Shown piece after piece: positions 1 through 9,077 of a stretch of DNA of 38,473 nt. The notes below the pieces were generated by a model. The model saw only the letters and a list, made by a program, of their open reading frames with translations. It did not search any database and was not told the DNA's origin. The stretch's first letter is position 1, and the number at the start of each line of letters is the position of its first letter. Both the position numbers and the translations under genes were made by a program. Source of the DNA: an uncultured Pseudomonadota bacterium (GTDB lineage Bacteria; Myxococcota_A; UBA796; SXON01); the NCBI GenBank assembly GCA_903900265.1, contig CAIUMM010000092.1, positions 1 to 38,473 on the forward strand, in the 5' to 3' direction.

Positions 1-2
1 AC

Positions 3-2000
3 GTGTTCAACAAGGTGGCGTCCTGGCTGCCCTTGTCAAGGCGTGCGGGGCACGGCACCGCCGGATTATTCGCCTTCGTTGTTGTGTTCCTGATGGCGGG
101 ACGTGCCTGGGGGATCCGCCCGTTCGCTCTGAAATTTCAGGACCCCCTCGGTCGGCTGATCGCGCCGGTCGTCGGTCTGCGGGACCTTCCGACGGCGAGT
201 TCGATGTCGCGGGCGTTGGGGAGCCTTACCCACTCCGCAGTTCGGGGCTGTCTGGATCCGCTTCTTTCCTCCGATGTCGGGGTCCGACGCCTCCTCGGTA
301 GCCCCCACGTGCAGCACCGGGACGCGCACGGCAAGGGATGGCATGTGCTGGACCTCGACCCGACCAACGAGGCGTTCCGGCAGCGCGATCTCCCCGACGA
401 CCCTGCGCTTCCCGCGCCCGCACGCTTGGCCCCGGGCGTTGCAGGCTACACCGGGCACAAGCGTGGCGACGTTCGAATTCGGCACTTGCCCCTTCAGCAC
501 GCCGGTGCTGGGGTGTGGCTGGCGTACCGCCTGGAAGCCGCCGGTGCCTCGTTGCTGCCGCTCGTGGCCGATGTCGTGTGCGTTGCTCGGAACGCCATCC
601 CCATCGACGGGGACGCGCCGCGCGTCGTACTGCGCGCCGACGGAGAGTTCGGCAGCGTCGGTGCCATGCGCACCATCGTGGCCGGGGGAGTGGCTGTTCT
701 CACCCGCCTGTCTCGCTATGCATTGCTGGATCGGGACGAGGTGGTGGCGCTGATGCCCGCTCTGATCTGGCGTGATGTCCGGTCCAGCGGTGGCGGCCCG
801 CCGCGCCAGGCGGCTGACCTCGGGCTCTTCACGCTGCACCCGGACGACGGCGCTGCGCGCTCGGGCGAGGGGCCGGTCGAGGTCCGTGTTGTGGTGACCC
901 GATTCTCGCGGTCGAGTGCGCCGGAGCATGGTGTCCTCCGTGACGGCTTTCAGATCGAGCTGTTTGCCACGACGCTGCCGGCAGACGCATGGCCGGCCGA
1001 GGATGTCGTGGCCCTGTATTTCGGCCGTTCGGCGTTGGAAAACCGCTTCGCCCAGGAGGATCGGGAATTTGGCATCGACCGTACCTTCAGCTACCACCCG
1101 CCTGGCCAGGAGTGGATGTCCGGGATCGCGTTGTTTTTGTGGAATGTGCTCATCAGCCGCGGAGTCGCGGCCGACCCGCTTCCGCCCCACACAAACGCCC
1201 AGACGTCCCGGCAGGAGACGACGGCACCGCCACCGGTGGACGTTGTCCACGAGGAACGAGCCGAAGCAGCGGACGCGGTTCCTCTCCCCGGTGCGAGCAC
1301 GGCGAACACGGACGGCCTCGACGAGCCGCTCCAGAGGGGCACCACCGAGACCGAGGCCCAGTTGGCGAACGAGCTTTGGAAGATCGCGCGCGTCGCGTTC
1401 GCGCGTCTTCCGGCCCTGCCGGGTTGGCGCCTCGACGATGCGCGTCAAGAAATTCGGTGCCCGAACGAGAAGCGACTGTTCGTGTTCAGCACCGAAACCA
1501 ACCTCCGAATGCGGAAGCATGGCCCAAGGCCCCGGCATCGGCTGTGGATTCGAACGCAAACCGGCGCGTGTGACGGCTGCCCGCTACGAGCGACGTGCCG
1601 AACCTCGGACGAGCCCAACATTCCGAAGCAGCTCGCACGTGACGTCGACGGCCAGGTCAAGGAAAGAGCCGCGACGCTGATCAAGGAGTTGTGGCGTCTC
1701 CGAAAACCGAAAGACATCCCAGCAAATATCGAGAAGCAACGGAAACGATCGGCTCCAAAGCCCCCCGTGGAAAAGCCTGCCCAGCGCCCGTTCCTCGCGC
1801 CCCTGCCACCCACGATCGCGGGTCCCGTCGTCCCGGAGGCGCCGCTGTTCTTGCCTGCACACGCCCGCCAGAGCGCGCGCCTGCTGCTGGGAGGCCTCGA
1901 CATTCACGTTGTCGCCGCTCCGCAGCCCGGGCGACCCTGCGGACGCCACCCGCTGCTCGCGAGGGACCAAGCCGATCGCCAGAAGCGGCGATTGTCTTAG
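3..2000 (+). CDS. DDE transposase, IS4-like superfamily
   Basis: Probable transposase of an insertion sequence. A likely catalytic triad is visible: D119 in VLDLDP, D213 in LRADGEFG, and E346 in a GRSALENRFAQED stretch followed by a YHPPGQ segment, the usual layout of IS4-type RNase H-fold transposases. A later cysteine cluster (CDGCPLRATC, about residue 525) resembles the small zinc-type motif of some IS1182-like enzymes. The C-terminal 100 residues are proline- and arginine-rich. The frame opens with GTG at the very edge of the window, so the true start may lie outside. No terminal inverted repeats could be assigned, because the left end is missing. A long open frame on the opposite strand is a GC-rich shadow. 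The transposase call is solid; the family assignment is approximate. Confidence 0.8.
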   Translation: MFNKVASWLPLSRRAGHGTAGLFAFVVVFLMAGRAWGIRPFALKFQDPLGRLIAPVVGLRDLPTASSMSRALGSLTHSAVRGCLDPLLSSDVGVRRLLGSPHVQHRDAHGKGWHVLDLDPTNEAFRQRDLPDDPALPAPARLAPGVAGYTGHKRGDVRIRHLPLQHAGAGVWLAYRLEAAGASLLPLVADVVCVARNAIPIDGDAPRVVLRADGEFGSVGAMRTIVAGGVAVLTRLSRYALLDRDEVVALMPALIWRDVRSSGGGPPRQAADLGLFTLHPDDGAARSGEGPVEVRVVVTRFSRSSAPEHGVLRDGFQIELFATTLPADAWPAEDVVALYFGRSALENRFAQEDREFGIDRTFSYHPPGQEWMSGIALFLWNVLISRGVAADPLPPHTNAQTSRQETTAPPPVDVVHEERAEAADAVPLPGASTANTDGLDEPLQRGTTETEAQLANELWKIARVAFARLPALPGWRLDDARQEIRCPNEKRLFVFSTETNLRMRKHGPRPRHRLWIRTQTGACDGCPLRATCRTSDEPNIPKQLARDVDGQVKERAATLIKELWRLRKPKDIPANIEKQRKRSAPKPPVEKPAQRPFLAPLPPTIAGPVVPEAPLFLPAHARQSARLLLGGLDIHVVAAPQPGRPCGRHPLLARDQADRQKRRLS

Positions 2001-2168
2001 CAGCAACGAGCCGAGCGCTGGTGCAGCATCGTCGCCATCGTGATCCTCAGCGGACCACGCGCCACATTCGTCCGGGAGAGGCCAATTTCAGCGAATACGT
2101 AAGTTAGTTAGCGGCGGATTCAGGGATGCGGATTTTGTGGTGGGGTCTCCACCAACACCGCCCCCCGC

Positions 2169-2861
2169 TCACCACTCCAGCGGCACGTCCTCTTCCACGC
2201 CGTCGGCGCCTTTCACGGCGAGCGTGATGCCGGGCTCCAGACCGGCGAGGTCCGCTGGGCTGCCGCTCTCGACGTTTCGTACGGTGAGGCCGCCGTCTTC
2301 GTCGGCGAGCGCGTAGGCGACGGACCAGCGACCGGGAGGCAAGCCGTGAATTCGGAAGCTGCCATCGTCCGCTGTGGACGCTCCGGTGACGGCGAGCCGC
2401 TCGCTGCCGAGGCCGCGGCGGATCGCGACCACGCGGGCGCCGGGCACGCCTTGGCCGGTGAGCCCGTCGACGATCTTCCCGCGCAGCTCAACGCCGCCGG
2501 GGACCGCGACGTCCCCCACGTCGACTTCGGCTGGCCCGGAGACCGTGCGCGGCAGGAGCAGACGGGAGCCCCTGCCGTTCGAGCCCGCGGGGACGCGGAT
2601 CGCCAGCGCTTCGCACATCACCTCCGTGGCGTCGGCGATGCGCACGCGCCCAAGCAAGCGACCGGCAACCCGATGCACCACACCCGCACGTCCTGCACGC
2701 GCGTCAGGACAAAGCCAAGGTGGCTTCAGGGACCGTTGTCGCCAAACGCTCCCGACATCACCTGGCGGCCCGGGGATCGCGACACCATCGATGTCTGCGA
2801 CGTGCCCGCTCAGGCGCACGCCGGGCTGCAGGCGCGTGTGGTTCGTGACGAAGGCCCGCAA
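2169..2861 (-). pseudogene. Carboxypeptidase-regulatory-like / PDZ-like protein, probably frameshifted
   Basis: The C-terminal part contains a convincing CarboxypepD_reg-like beta-sandwich segment (GKIVDGLTGQGVPGARVVA, then TADDGSFRIHGLPPGRWSV). It ends in a PDZ-like strand (VRNVESGSPADLAGLEPG). Such domains occur on extracytoplasmic proteins. The only start in this frame is a TTG at 2861 with no ribosome-binding site, and an in-frame stop lies just upstream. In another minus frame, about 2967 down to 2870, a membrane-anchor-like segment (GGAGLCTLLCAGGVGALLHAL) runs directly into the sequence that would precede residue 1. The simplest reading is a gene beginning near 3000 that has lost its frame at about 2870. 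An assembly error or a genuine short protein cannot be excluded. Confidence 0.45.
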
Positions 2862-3082
2862 CGGGAAGATCCGCTTTCAAGGCGTGCAGCAGCGCGCCGA
2901 CGCCTCCGGCACACAGCAGCGTGCACAGCCCAGCGCCCCCGGCGGTCCTTTGAGCCGAAGATCGCACGTCTACGCGTCATCTGCACGTCTCGTGTTGCCC
3001 CTGATTCTGACGTTCATGTTCTTCCAAGCCTAATTCTTTCCCTTTGCGCTGGCAAGCCCGCCAGCAAAGCACCGGAGCCCCC

Positions 3083-3661
3083 ATGATCCTTCTCGCCCTC
3101 GTTGCCCACGCCTTTGCCCAAACCCCGGCGACCCCGCCCGCGGTGCCCTACGCGCCGGTCGCCGGGCTGTGGTTCCCTGACGTGTCGGAGTTGAAGACCT
3201 ACGGCTATTTTCACGACTTGGACTTCACGTTCCAGCTGCACCGTCCTTTGCAGTCCGGCTACCCGGACGGCTTCATCCATCGTGCGATGTATGCGTCGTC
3301 CATCGCAAGTTTTCGCGCCGCTGAGGCCCTCGGCGCGCTCGAGCACGCTTGTCGCCGGGGCACGCGCCTCGACATCTACGAAGTGTCGCTCGATGTGCTC
3401 AACGACGCATCCCGATTCCCGGCGGACTTTGTCGGAAACCCAGCCGCGGGCCGCGGTGACTTGTTGGGCTTTTTTGATCCACGCAACGACGTCCAAGGCA
3501 TGAACGCGATCGTCGTAACGCCGGTCTACGAGGCCGAGAACTACCGCATCATGGTGCACGAGATCGCGCACTATTGGTACCTCACGTTCTGCCTGGATCG
3601 GTACACGAAGCAGACCTCCGAGGAGTTCGCAGTGCAGATTCAGACAGAGCAGAAGCTCTAA
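3083..3661 (+). CDS. Secreted HEXXH-motif protein (putative metallopeptidase)
   Basis: 192-residue protein of unknown function with a short hydrophobic signal peptide (MILLALVAHAFAQ, likely cleaved after AFA or nearby). Near the C-terminus is VHEIAHYWY (H159, E160, H163), followed about 17 residues later by SEEFAVQ, whose Glu could be the third zinc ligand of a gluzincin-type site. The ATG at 3083 is chosen over an upstream in-frame start at 3044 because it opens the signal peptide exactly. The protein shares the HE(I/F)AHYWY motif and the downstream (S/T)E(E/A)FA motif with the lipoprotein encoded at 30123-30911, so the two look like distant paralogues. Export is well supported; peptidase activity is inferred from the motif only. 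Confidence 0.7.
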   Translation: MILLALVAHAFAQTPATPPAVPYAPVAGLWFPDVSELKTYGYFHDLDFTFQLHRPLQSGYPDGFIHRAMYASSIASFRAAEALGALEHACRRGTRLDIYEVSLDVLNDASRFPADFVGNPAAGRGDLLGFFDPRNDVQGMNAIVVTPVYEAENYRIMVHEIAHYWYLTFCLDRYTKQTSEEFAVQIQTEQKL

Positions 3662-3673
3662 ACCCGGCCGTCC

Positions 3674-4339
3674 CTACCCGACCTCAACCCAAAACCACTG
3701 CTCGCCGCTCCCGGTCAGCAGCGCATCACCGGGCGCGAGCACCAAGCTGGCGTCGGCCTGTTGTGCACCTTGTCCGAGCAGCGCGGCGTGCGCGCTCGGC
3801 ACCTGACGTACCCGCAGCTTTTGCGCGACGCCGGCCGCGCCGCTTCGTGTCGCCGCAGCGGTCACGCTCGTCAGCGAAAGATCTCCGGCGATCCACACGC
3901 GACCCGGCTCGGGTGCGATCAGCGCGTGCGCGGTCCAGAACGCCTCGGCTTCCGGGCGCTCCGCCTCGTTCAGCGACGGATCGTGGATCTCCTTGGGTGC
4001 TGGGCCTCCCGGGTAGACGGTGATCAACGTCACTTGGTCCTCGGACTCGCGCCGGATCCAAGCGGTGACTACGGTCACGGCCTCGCGGTCGCCGGCGGCA
4101 AGGTGCGACGGGAGGGTGCGATCGGGCCGATAGCCCCACCAGGTGCGTCGTCCCGCGGCGTGTACACAACGGGACCAACCCAACGGCGTGTCGGCGGTCA
4201 GGTACACGGCGGTGGGCGTGCCGATCGGCGCATCGCTCGGAATCGCGGCTCGCACACGGGCCAGTACGTCATCGAGCGGGATGAGGAAGTCGTCCACGTG
4301 CGCGTTTAGGTGGCCGTCGGTGGGCAAGTTCAGATGCAT
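3674..4339 (-). CDS. Conserved-looking hypothetical protein
   Basis: 221 residues, soluble, with no signal peptide or membrane segment. The start at 4339 (MHLNLPTDGHLNAHVDD) is preferred over a much longer upstream extension that is proline/arginine-rich and looks non-coding. A GAAAGGA-like ribosome-binding site precedes it by about ten bases. The central part (TPLGWSRCV, RTWWGYRPDR, then VTLITVYPGGPAPKEIHDPSLNEAERPEAEAFWTAHAL in pieces) looks like a globular conserved domain found in bacterial proteins of unknown function. The C-terminal 80 residues form a second, less conserved part. The gene is divergent from the MoxR/VWA pair across about 300 bp. No function can be assigned. Confidence 0.6.
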   Translation of the reverse strand: MHLNLPTDGHLNAHVDDFLIPLDDVLARVRAAIPSDAPIGTPTAVYLTADTPLGWSRCVHAAGRRTWWGYRPDRTLPSHLAAGDREAVTVVTAWIRRESEDQVTLITVYPGGPAPKEIHDPSLNEAERPEAEAFWTAHALIAPEPGRVWIAGDLSLTSVTAAATRSGAAGVAQKLRVRQVPSAHAALLGQGAQQADASLVLAPGDALLTGSGEQWFWVEVG

Positions 4340-4641
4340 GGGCTTCGGTATCCTTTCGGTGGGGACGCTGCGTGGGGGCGGCGTGCTTGGGAGACGCCTC
4401 GGGAACTGCGGTTCGGACACCAAATCCTCTCCACCTCCCGATCTCCCCCCGCCTGTCCGGTTTCGCCTCTCCGTTGCGTCACTCCGTCTGACGCCGCTCG
4501 TATCGCACCCCAGGTTCAGCCCAGCCGGATCTCGATCCCCCAGCCGGATCTCCATCCCGCTTGAAGGACCCCCCAGTCCGCAGTCCGATGCGTGTCGTCT
4601 TGCGCTTCTCCGCTGCGACACCCTGCAACCCTGAGGTCTTC
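4340..4641. other. Intergenic/leader region between divergent genes
   Basis: 302 bp separating the minus-strand hypothetical gene from the MoxR gene. The left half is G-rich on the plus strand and the right half C-rich, so the region looks low in complexity. It contains a tandem 19-bp repeat (listed separately) and a looser third copy-like stretch around 4434-4453. The first in-frame start for the MoxR gene is at 4561, but the peptide from there to 4641 does not look coding. No clear sigma-70 promoter could be picked out. Confidence 0.5.
4522..4559. repeat. Tandem 19-bp direct repeat upstream of MoxR gene
   Basis: CAGCCGGATCTCGATCCCC at 4522-4540 is followed immediately by CAGCCGGATCTCCATCCCG at 4541-4559, with two mismatches. 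It lies 83-120 bp upstream of the MoxR start. It could be an operator or a slippage duplication; the sequence alone does not decide. Confidence 0.7.
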
Positions 4642-7152
4642 ATGCCGAATCTTGTCGTCACCACCCCGTATCCCATCTCGCGTATAGGTCGACTCTGCGG
4701 TGCGCTGAGCGCGAAGGCAGAGTCTGGGCCTTCCGGTCTGGCGCGCATCCGCGTAGGTCCCGATGCCGACGCCGTGCAGCTGCGTACGCTCACCGATGCG
4801 TTGCGTCCCCTGCGTTTGGCGGTCGAGCCGGATGCGTCTTTGTCGGGCATCGCCTTAGACGTCGGTGATCGCGTCGCGACGGACGGTCAGGTGGAGCTGT
4901 TTGTCCCCCAGCCTTGGCGCCGCCATGAGTTTGCCGCGCTGCTGCCGATCGACGGCACCGTAGAGTTCCTCGCGTCGCGGTACCACACCGGACGTCGGCC
5001 CTCGGTCGCGGCGTTGGTGCTCGCAGCGGCGATGCCGCACGAGGATTGGACCGCGATGGAGCAGGACGGCACGCTTCGGATGACCGGCTCCGGGGCGGCG
5101 TGCGCGGCGATCATGGCGCCCCTCGATCTGCACGTCACCGGCGATGAGAACGCGCTGCTGGACTTCCGTCGCTACGAGGCGGAGCTGCGTAACGAAGGAT
5201 GGCGCGTGCGTACGTCGCGGGTCGAGACCGCTCCGATCGCGGCCGAGCTGTGGGCGCCTCCGGGCGTGGTCCCCGGCGTGGCTGAGGCGCTTGCGGGTCT
5301 GGTGATCGAGGTGGGATCGGCGGCCCGCAAGGGCTTCCGCGCGCACCTCGAGACGTGCGTGCGCATCGTGCTGCCCCGCGCCGAGGTGCGTCGGGAGGTA
5401 GCGCGAAACATGCAGGTGTTGTTGCGTACCGACGCGCCGGATGAAGCCGCGCCGTTCGTAGAGGCGCTGCGGGCGATCGGCGCGACCAGCGTCGATGTAT
5501 CACTGGGCTTGACGTTCACCCATGGTTTTTCGATTCGACACACCGCCAAGACGCGTCGCGGTGCGGTGGTGGACGACGTCGAGCGCTTGGTGGACGAGCA
5601 GATCAAGACCCTTGGCTTTGAAGGTGTGCATCGCTGCAATGTGGTGCGCGTAGACGACGGGCCGGGCCAGGTGTGGATCGAGGTGGATCTGCCGCGTCGG
5701 GCCGCGCGTGAGGGCCGCCTGCTGGCGGAGATCCTGCGTGGCATCGACCGTTACCATGTGAAGGTCGGCAACATGGCTCAGCCGAAGGAGATGGTCCGGG
5801 CGTTGGAGGATGGTTTGTCGGTCGCGTCGGGCACGAAGGCCCGCGTCGGGGAGATGTCCAGCCGCCAGGAGGAGCACCGTGTCGCTATCGGCGGCGCTCC
5901 CTGGGAGATCGCGAACGAGGTGGCGCGTATCATCGAGGCAAACACCGGAGTTTCGCTGCCGGTGCAGCGCGTCTGGGGCGGGTCGGACAATGACATCTGG
6001 GCGGCAGTGCCGCCGGGGACGCGGATGCACGCCGCCGAAAAGGTGACGTCGATGCCGCACGCGCGGTCGCGCATGGAGGCCATGGATGACACCTTCATCG
6101 CGATGTCCGATTCCGTCGCGCGGATCGGCACGGTCACGCTTCCTCGCCGTCATGGTCATCCGCTCGCCCCCTCGTCGGCTTTGCACGCGCACACCTGTGT
6201 AGATGGGCCGACCGGCCAGCTCCTCGCGCACCTCGCGATGAGCATCCAGCTGCGCGAGCCGGTGCTGCTCGAAGGACCGACCGCTGCGGGCAAGACCTCC
6301 GGGGTGCTTTTCTTGGCTTCAATGCTCGGACAGCCGGTGGTACGCGTCAACCTGAGCGGCCAGACCGACACCGGCGAGCTGATCGGCCGTTACGCGCCGT
6401 CGGCGAACGGTTGGGCGTGGCAGGAGGGCGTGATCCCTTCGGCGATGCGCAACGGCTGGTGGGTGGTTTTGGACGAGGTCAACCTCGCTGAACCGGCGAT
6501 CATCGAGCGCTTGAACCCGGTGCTGGAGCGCATCCCGGCGCTGCTGGTCACCGAGGGGGACGGCACGCGCTTTGGTCCAGGCGGCTTGCCGGTCGCCGCG
6601 GGCTTCCATGTGTTCGCGACGATGAACCCTTCAGACGGCGCCTACGCAGGGAGAAACTGCCTGAGTCCGGCGTTGCGAGATCGCTTCACCGCGCAGATGC
6701 ATTGTCCCACGCCTTCCGAGAACGACGTGCGGGATCTGCTGTTGCAGCTGGTCTACGGGCGCGGGCCGGACATCACCGTGGGTACTACACAATGGCGCGG
6801 CGCCACCGGACTGCTGGCCCCCCACTCGATCCTCGCCGAAGACTCGCGCATCGGCGGCGCGTTGGCGACCTTCGCGCGCTTTCATGCGAGCATCGAGGCG
6901 GCTGCGGGCGCGGAAGATCCCGAGCAGCGTCTGGGCGGTGACCGTCGCGAGGGCATCGTCGTCTCTCGTCGCGCCCTGCTCGCGGTGCTCGACTACCTGT
7001 GTTGGCGTACTGCCAACGCCGACTTGTACGACGCGATGCAAGAGGCCATCGAGCGATACTATGTGTCACGTGTCGCCACTGAACCGGATCGCGTCGCGAT
7101 CCGTAGGCTCGCGCATGCCGCTGGCTTCAGCGCGCTTCGGAGGGCCGCTTGA
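4642..7152 (+). CDS. MoxR/dynein-type AAA+ ATPase with long N-terminal region
   Basis: 836 residues. The last third is an AAA_5/MoxR-class ATPase: Walker A GPTAAGKT (545-552), a GELIGRY loop, Walker B VVLDEVN (D611), sensor 1 ATMNP (M661), and ALRDRF carrying the likely arginine finger. Such ATPases act as remodelling partners of VWA proteins. Roughly the first 520 residues match no family I recognise; they contain several alternating alpha/beta blocks and may be substrate- or effector-binding. The start at 4642 has GAGG about nine bases upstream. The stop overlaps the TTG start of the next gene (TTGA), so the two are translationally coupled. This protein is far longer than the 370-residue MoxR at 20762-21874 and is not a simple duplicate of it. 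Confidence 0.85.
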   Translation: MPNLVVTTPYPISRIGRLCGALSAKAESGPSGLARIRVGPDADAVQLRTLTDALRPLRLAVEPDASLSGIALDVGDRVATDGQVELFVPQPWRRHEFAALLPIDGTVEFLASRYHTGRRPSVAALVLAAAMPHEDWTAMEQDGTLRMTGSGAACAAIMAPLDLHVTGDENALLDFRRYEAELRNEGWRVRTSRVETAPIAAELWAPPGVVPGVAEALAGLVIEVGSAARKGFRAHLETCVRIVLPRAEVRREVARNMQVLLRTDAPDEAAPFVEALRAIGATSVDVSLGLTFTHGFSIRHTAKTRRGAVVDDVERLVDEQIKTLGFEGVHRCNVVRVDDGPGQVWIEVDLPRRAAREGRLLAEILRGIDRYHVKVGNMAQPKEMVRALEDGLSVASGTKARVGEMSSRQEEHRVAIGGAPWEIANEVARIIEANTGVSLPVQRVWGGSDNDIWAAVPPGTRMHAAEKVTSMPHARSRMEAMDDTFIAMSDSVARIGTVTLPRRHGHPLAPSSALHAHTCVDGPTGQLLAHLAMSIQLREPVLLEGPTAAGKTSGVLFLASMLGQPVVRVNLSGQTDTGELIGRYAPSANGWAWQEGVIPSAMRNGWWVVLDEVNLAEPAIIERLNPVLERIPALLVTEGDGTRFGPGGLPVAAGFHVFATMNPSDGAYAGRNCLSPALRDRFTAQMHCPTPSENDVRDLLLQLVYGRGPDITVGTTQWRGATGLLAPHSILAEDSRIGGALATFARFHASIEAAAGAEDPEQRLGGDRREGIVVSRRALLAVLDYLCWRTANADLYDAMQEAIERYYVSRVATEPDRVAIRRLAHAAGFSALRRAA

Positions 7153-8984
7153 GCGGCGCCAGTGACGCAGAGCTGCGTCCTAGGCTCCTGCTGTTGGCCC
7201 GCATCGCGTCCGGGTTGTGCCGGGACGCTGGCGTATCGCGCGTGGTGTTGGGTCCCGACGACCACTGGGCCTGGAACGGCGCCACGCGGGAGCTGCAAGT
7301 CGGTCGCGCGACCTTGGAGCGTGAAGGCGTCGAAGCCTGCGCCGGAATCATCGCCCACGAGGTCGGGCACTCGTTCCTCTCGCGCTACCACATCGCCTTG
7401 CCGCGCCACAGCGTCGGCGCCTTCCAGTCGGGCTGGATGAACGCGATCGAAGACACGCGCGTCGAGCGTTGGATGACGCTTCGGTATCCCGGCGTTGCCG
7501 ACTGGCTGGACTCCACGGCCCAGGCCGCTGAGGCGATGCTCGGCGGTCCCGGTGATCTGCCCATGCTGCGCACCTCCCAGTGGGGTTTGGGGGCGTGCTT
7601 AGAAGGCACCTCGGTCGCACCCCATGTCACCCCGTTCCTGGATCCGTGGGTGACCGAAGCGCTGTTGGCGACCCGTGCGGCCCGTCTGCATTATCGGGAC
7701 GGGTTCTTGCCCTCGACCCACGGTCAGGATTGGGAGGCCGAGGGATACCGTCTGAACGCCGAGTGGATGGCGCTGCGCGACCTGCACCCAGTAGGCGCGG
7801 ATGTGGACCCGCGGGAGCGATACATCCTTATCCTTGCGTTGCATGCGTTGGCCTACGCGGAGCGTGAGATTATTCCCGCAGTCGAGGCCTTGTTAGAGCA
7901 AGACATCGCTGAACTCGGCACGTTGGTCGCGGGGGACCACGTGCTGGTGCGGGTGCTGACCCAGCGGACTCGGGTGGGCCTCCCCAAGCCGGACCGCGCG
8001 CTTCGAGAGGCGCGGTTGGGGCAGCGGGAGGTGGCCCCGGCGCGGGCGCTGCACCTCGCGCTGGCCCGTCGTTGGCTGGAGATGGTCGGCTCCCAAGCTA
8101 CCGGAGGCCGGGGAGCGGCGATCGGGCAGGGGGCGCCGGGCGAGGAGTCCGAGGAGGAGCAGGAGGGCTCCGGCGAGGGTTCCCGGGGTGCCGCTGCGCG
8201 ACGTCGCCGGGAAGCACAGGAGCAGGAAGTACAGCCCATCGCAGCGCCGCGGCAGGCGTTGGTGGCCCGCGTGGAGCGCGCCTTTGCGGACTCGCTGCGG
8301 ATGGAGCGCATGGCGCGTCGCTCGCGGCACGCGCATTCCGGCCTGCGCGCCGACTTGCGTCGTGTGTTGCATAACGAGGGTCCTGCAGCCGGAGATCCGT
8401 CGCGTTGGATGCCCGCCTTTCACCGCGCCACGCGCTCTCGGCCCGACGCTGCCTTCGGTTTGCTGATTGACTGCAGCGGTTCGATGAGCGGTCCCAAAGT
8501 CCATGCGGCGGTCGAGGCCGCGCACGTGTTCATCGAAGCGCTGCAGCGCGTCGGCGTGCCCTTCTTCGTCGCCGGCTTTCAGGATCAGCTGATCCCGCTC
8601 GCGACCACCGGCTGCACGCTCGCCGAGGCCCGCGAGGCGCTGGCCGGCGTGCCGTTGGAGGTGCGCGGCTGCCGTCCCGGCGGTCACAACAACCCGATGA
8701 ACAACGACGACGGTCCCTGTCTGCTCGAAGCTGCAGCGATGTTGCGTCGCGTACCGGCCGCCCAGCGCGTGCTGCTCGTGCTCTCCGACGGTCGACCCGC
8801 CGGCCGTCGCAGCACCCCAGAGGATCTGCACGCCGCCGTGCGATCGTTGACCCTCGCCGGGGACATCGACCTGTTGGGCGTCGGCATCGGCGCCAAGCAC
8901 GTGGCCGAGTTCTACCCGCGGCACGTGGTCGTGGATGACGTGGGGACGTTGCCTGAGGCGGTGGCGAGCGCGTTGGCGGGGTGA
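7149..8984 (+). CDS. VWA-domain protein with N-terminal HEXGH motif (MoxR partner)
   Basis: 611 residues from a TTG start at 7149, supported by GGAGGG at 7139-7144 and the four-base overlap with the MoxR stop. The N-terminal part has AHEVGHSFLSRYH (about residues 68-80) and a conserved-looking IEDTRVERWM stretch, as in metallopeptidase-like VWA proteins. An acidic then basic low-complexity linker covers about 320-375. The C-terminal VWA domain has a full MIDAS motif DCSGSMS (D441) and a later LVLSDGRPAG strand. The layout resembles CobT-type VWA subunits. It probably binds metal and a substrate while the MoxR partner supplies ATP-driven remodelling. No cobaltochelatase large subunit is present, so a cobalamin role is unlikely. 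Confidence 0.85.
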   Translation: MSGASDAELRPRLLLLARIASGLCRDAGVSRVVLGPDDHWAWNGATRELQVGRATLEREGVEACAGIIAHEVGHSFLSRYHIALPRHSVGAFQSGWMNAIEDTRVERWMTLRYPGVADWLDSTAQAAEAMLGGPGDLPMLRTSQWGLGACLEGTSVAPHVTPFLDPWVTEALLATRAARLHYRDGFLPSTHGQDWEAEGYRLNAEWMALRDLHPVGADVDPRERYILILALHALAYAEREIIPAVEALLEQDIAELGTLVAGDHVLVRVLTQRTRVGLPKPDRALREARLGQREVAPARALHLALARRWLEMVGSQATGGRGAAIGQGAPGEESEEEQEGSGEGSRGAAARRRREAQEQEVQPIAAPRQALVARVERAFADSLRMERMARRSRHAHSGLRADLRRVLHNEGPAAGDPSRWMPAFHRATRSRPDAAFGLLIDCSGSMSGPKVHAAVEAAHVFIEALQRVGVPFFVAGFQDQLIPLATTGCTLAEAREALAGVPLEVRGCRPGGHNNPMNNDDGPCLLEAAAMLRRVPAAQRVLLVLSDGRPAGRRSTPEDLHAAVRSLTLAGDIDLLGVGIGAKHVAEFYPRHVVVDDVGTLPEAVASALAG

Positions 8985-8991
8985 GGGGGGC

Positions 8992-9015
8992 TACCCCGTT
9001 GGCGCGGGGTATAAT
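8992..9015 (+). promoter_or_regulatory. Dyad overlapping a TATAAT hexamer
   Basis: TACCCCG (8992-8998) and CGGGGTA (9005-9011) form a perfect seven-base inverted repeat around TTGGCG. A consensus TATAAT (9010-9015) begins inside the right arm. The region then becomes AT-rich up to the phosphatase start at 9078. It could be an operator over the -10 box or a weak hairpin after the VWA gene; there is no T-run for an intrinsic terminator and no clear -35. Confidence 0.35.
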
Positions 9016-9077
9016 GCGGGTGAAAGTTTAGAACTCAAATTCGGAATCGTACATTTTACCAGCAATAGGGAGTGTTC

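Noticed and set aside
66..1559. 497-codon open frame on the minus strand opposite the left transposase
   Set aside because: Arg/Pro/Gly-rich with no domain signal, and fully opposite a transposase with intact motifs; a GC-rich shadow.
4642..8984. CobS/CobT cobaltochelatase subunits
   Set aside because: The ATPase/VWA pairing is similar, but there is no CobN-type large subunit or any cobalamin gene nearby, and the N-terminal half of the ATPase is unlike CobS.
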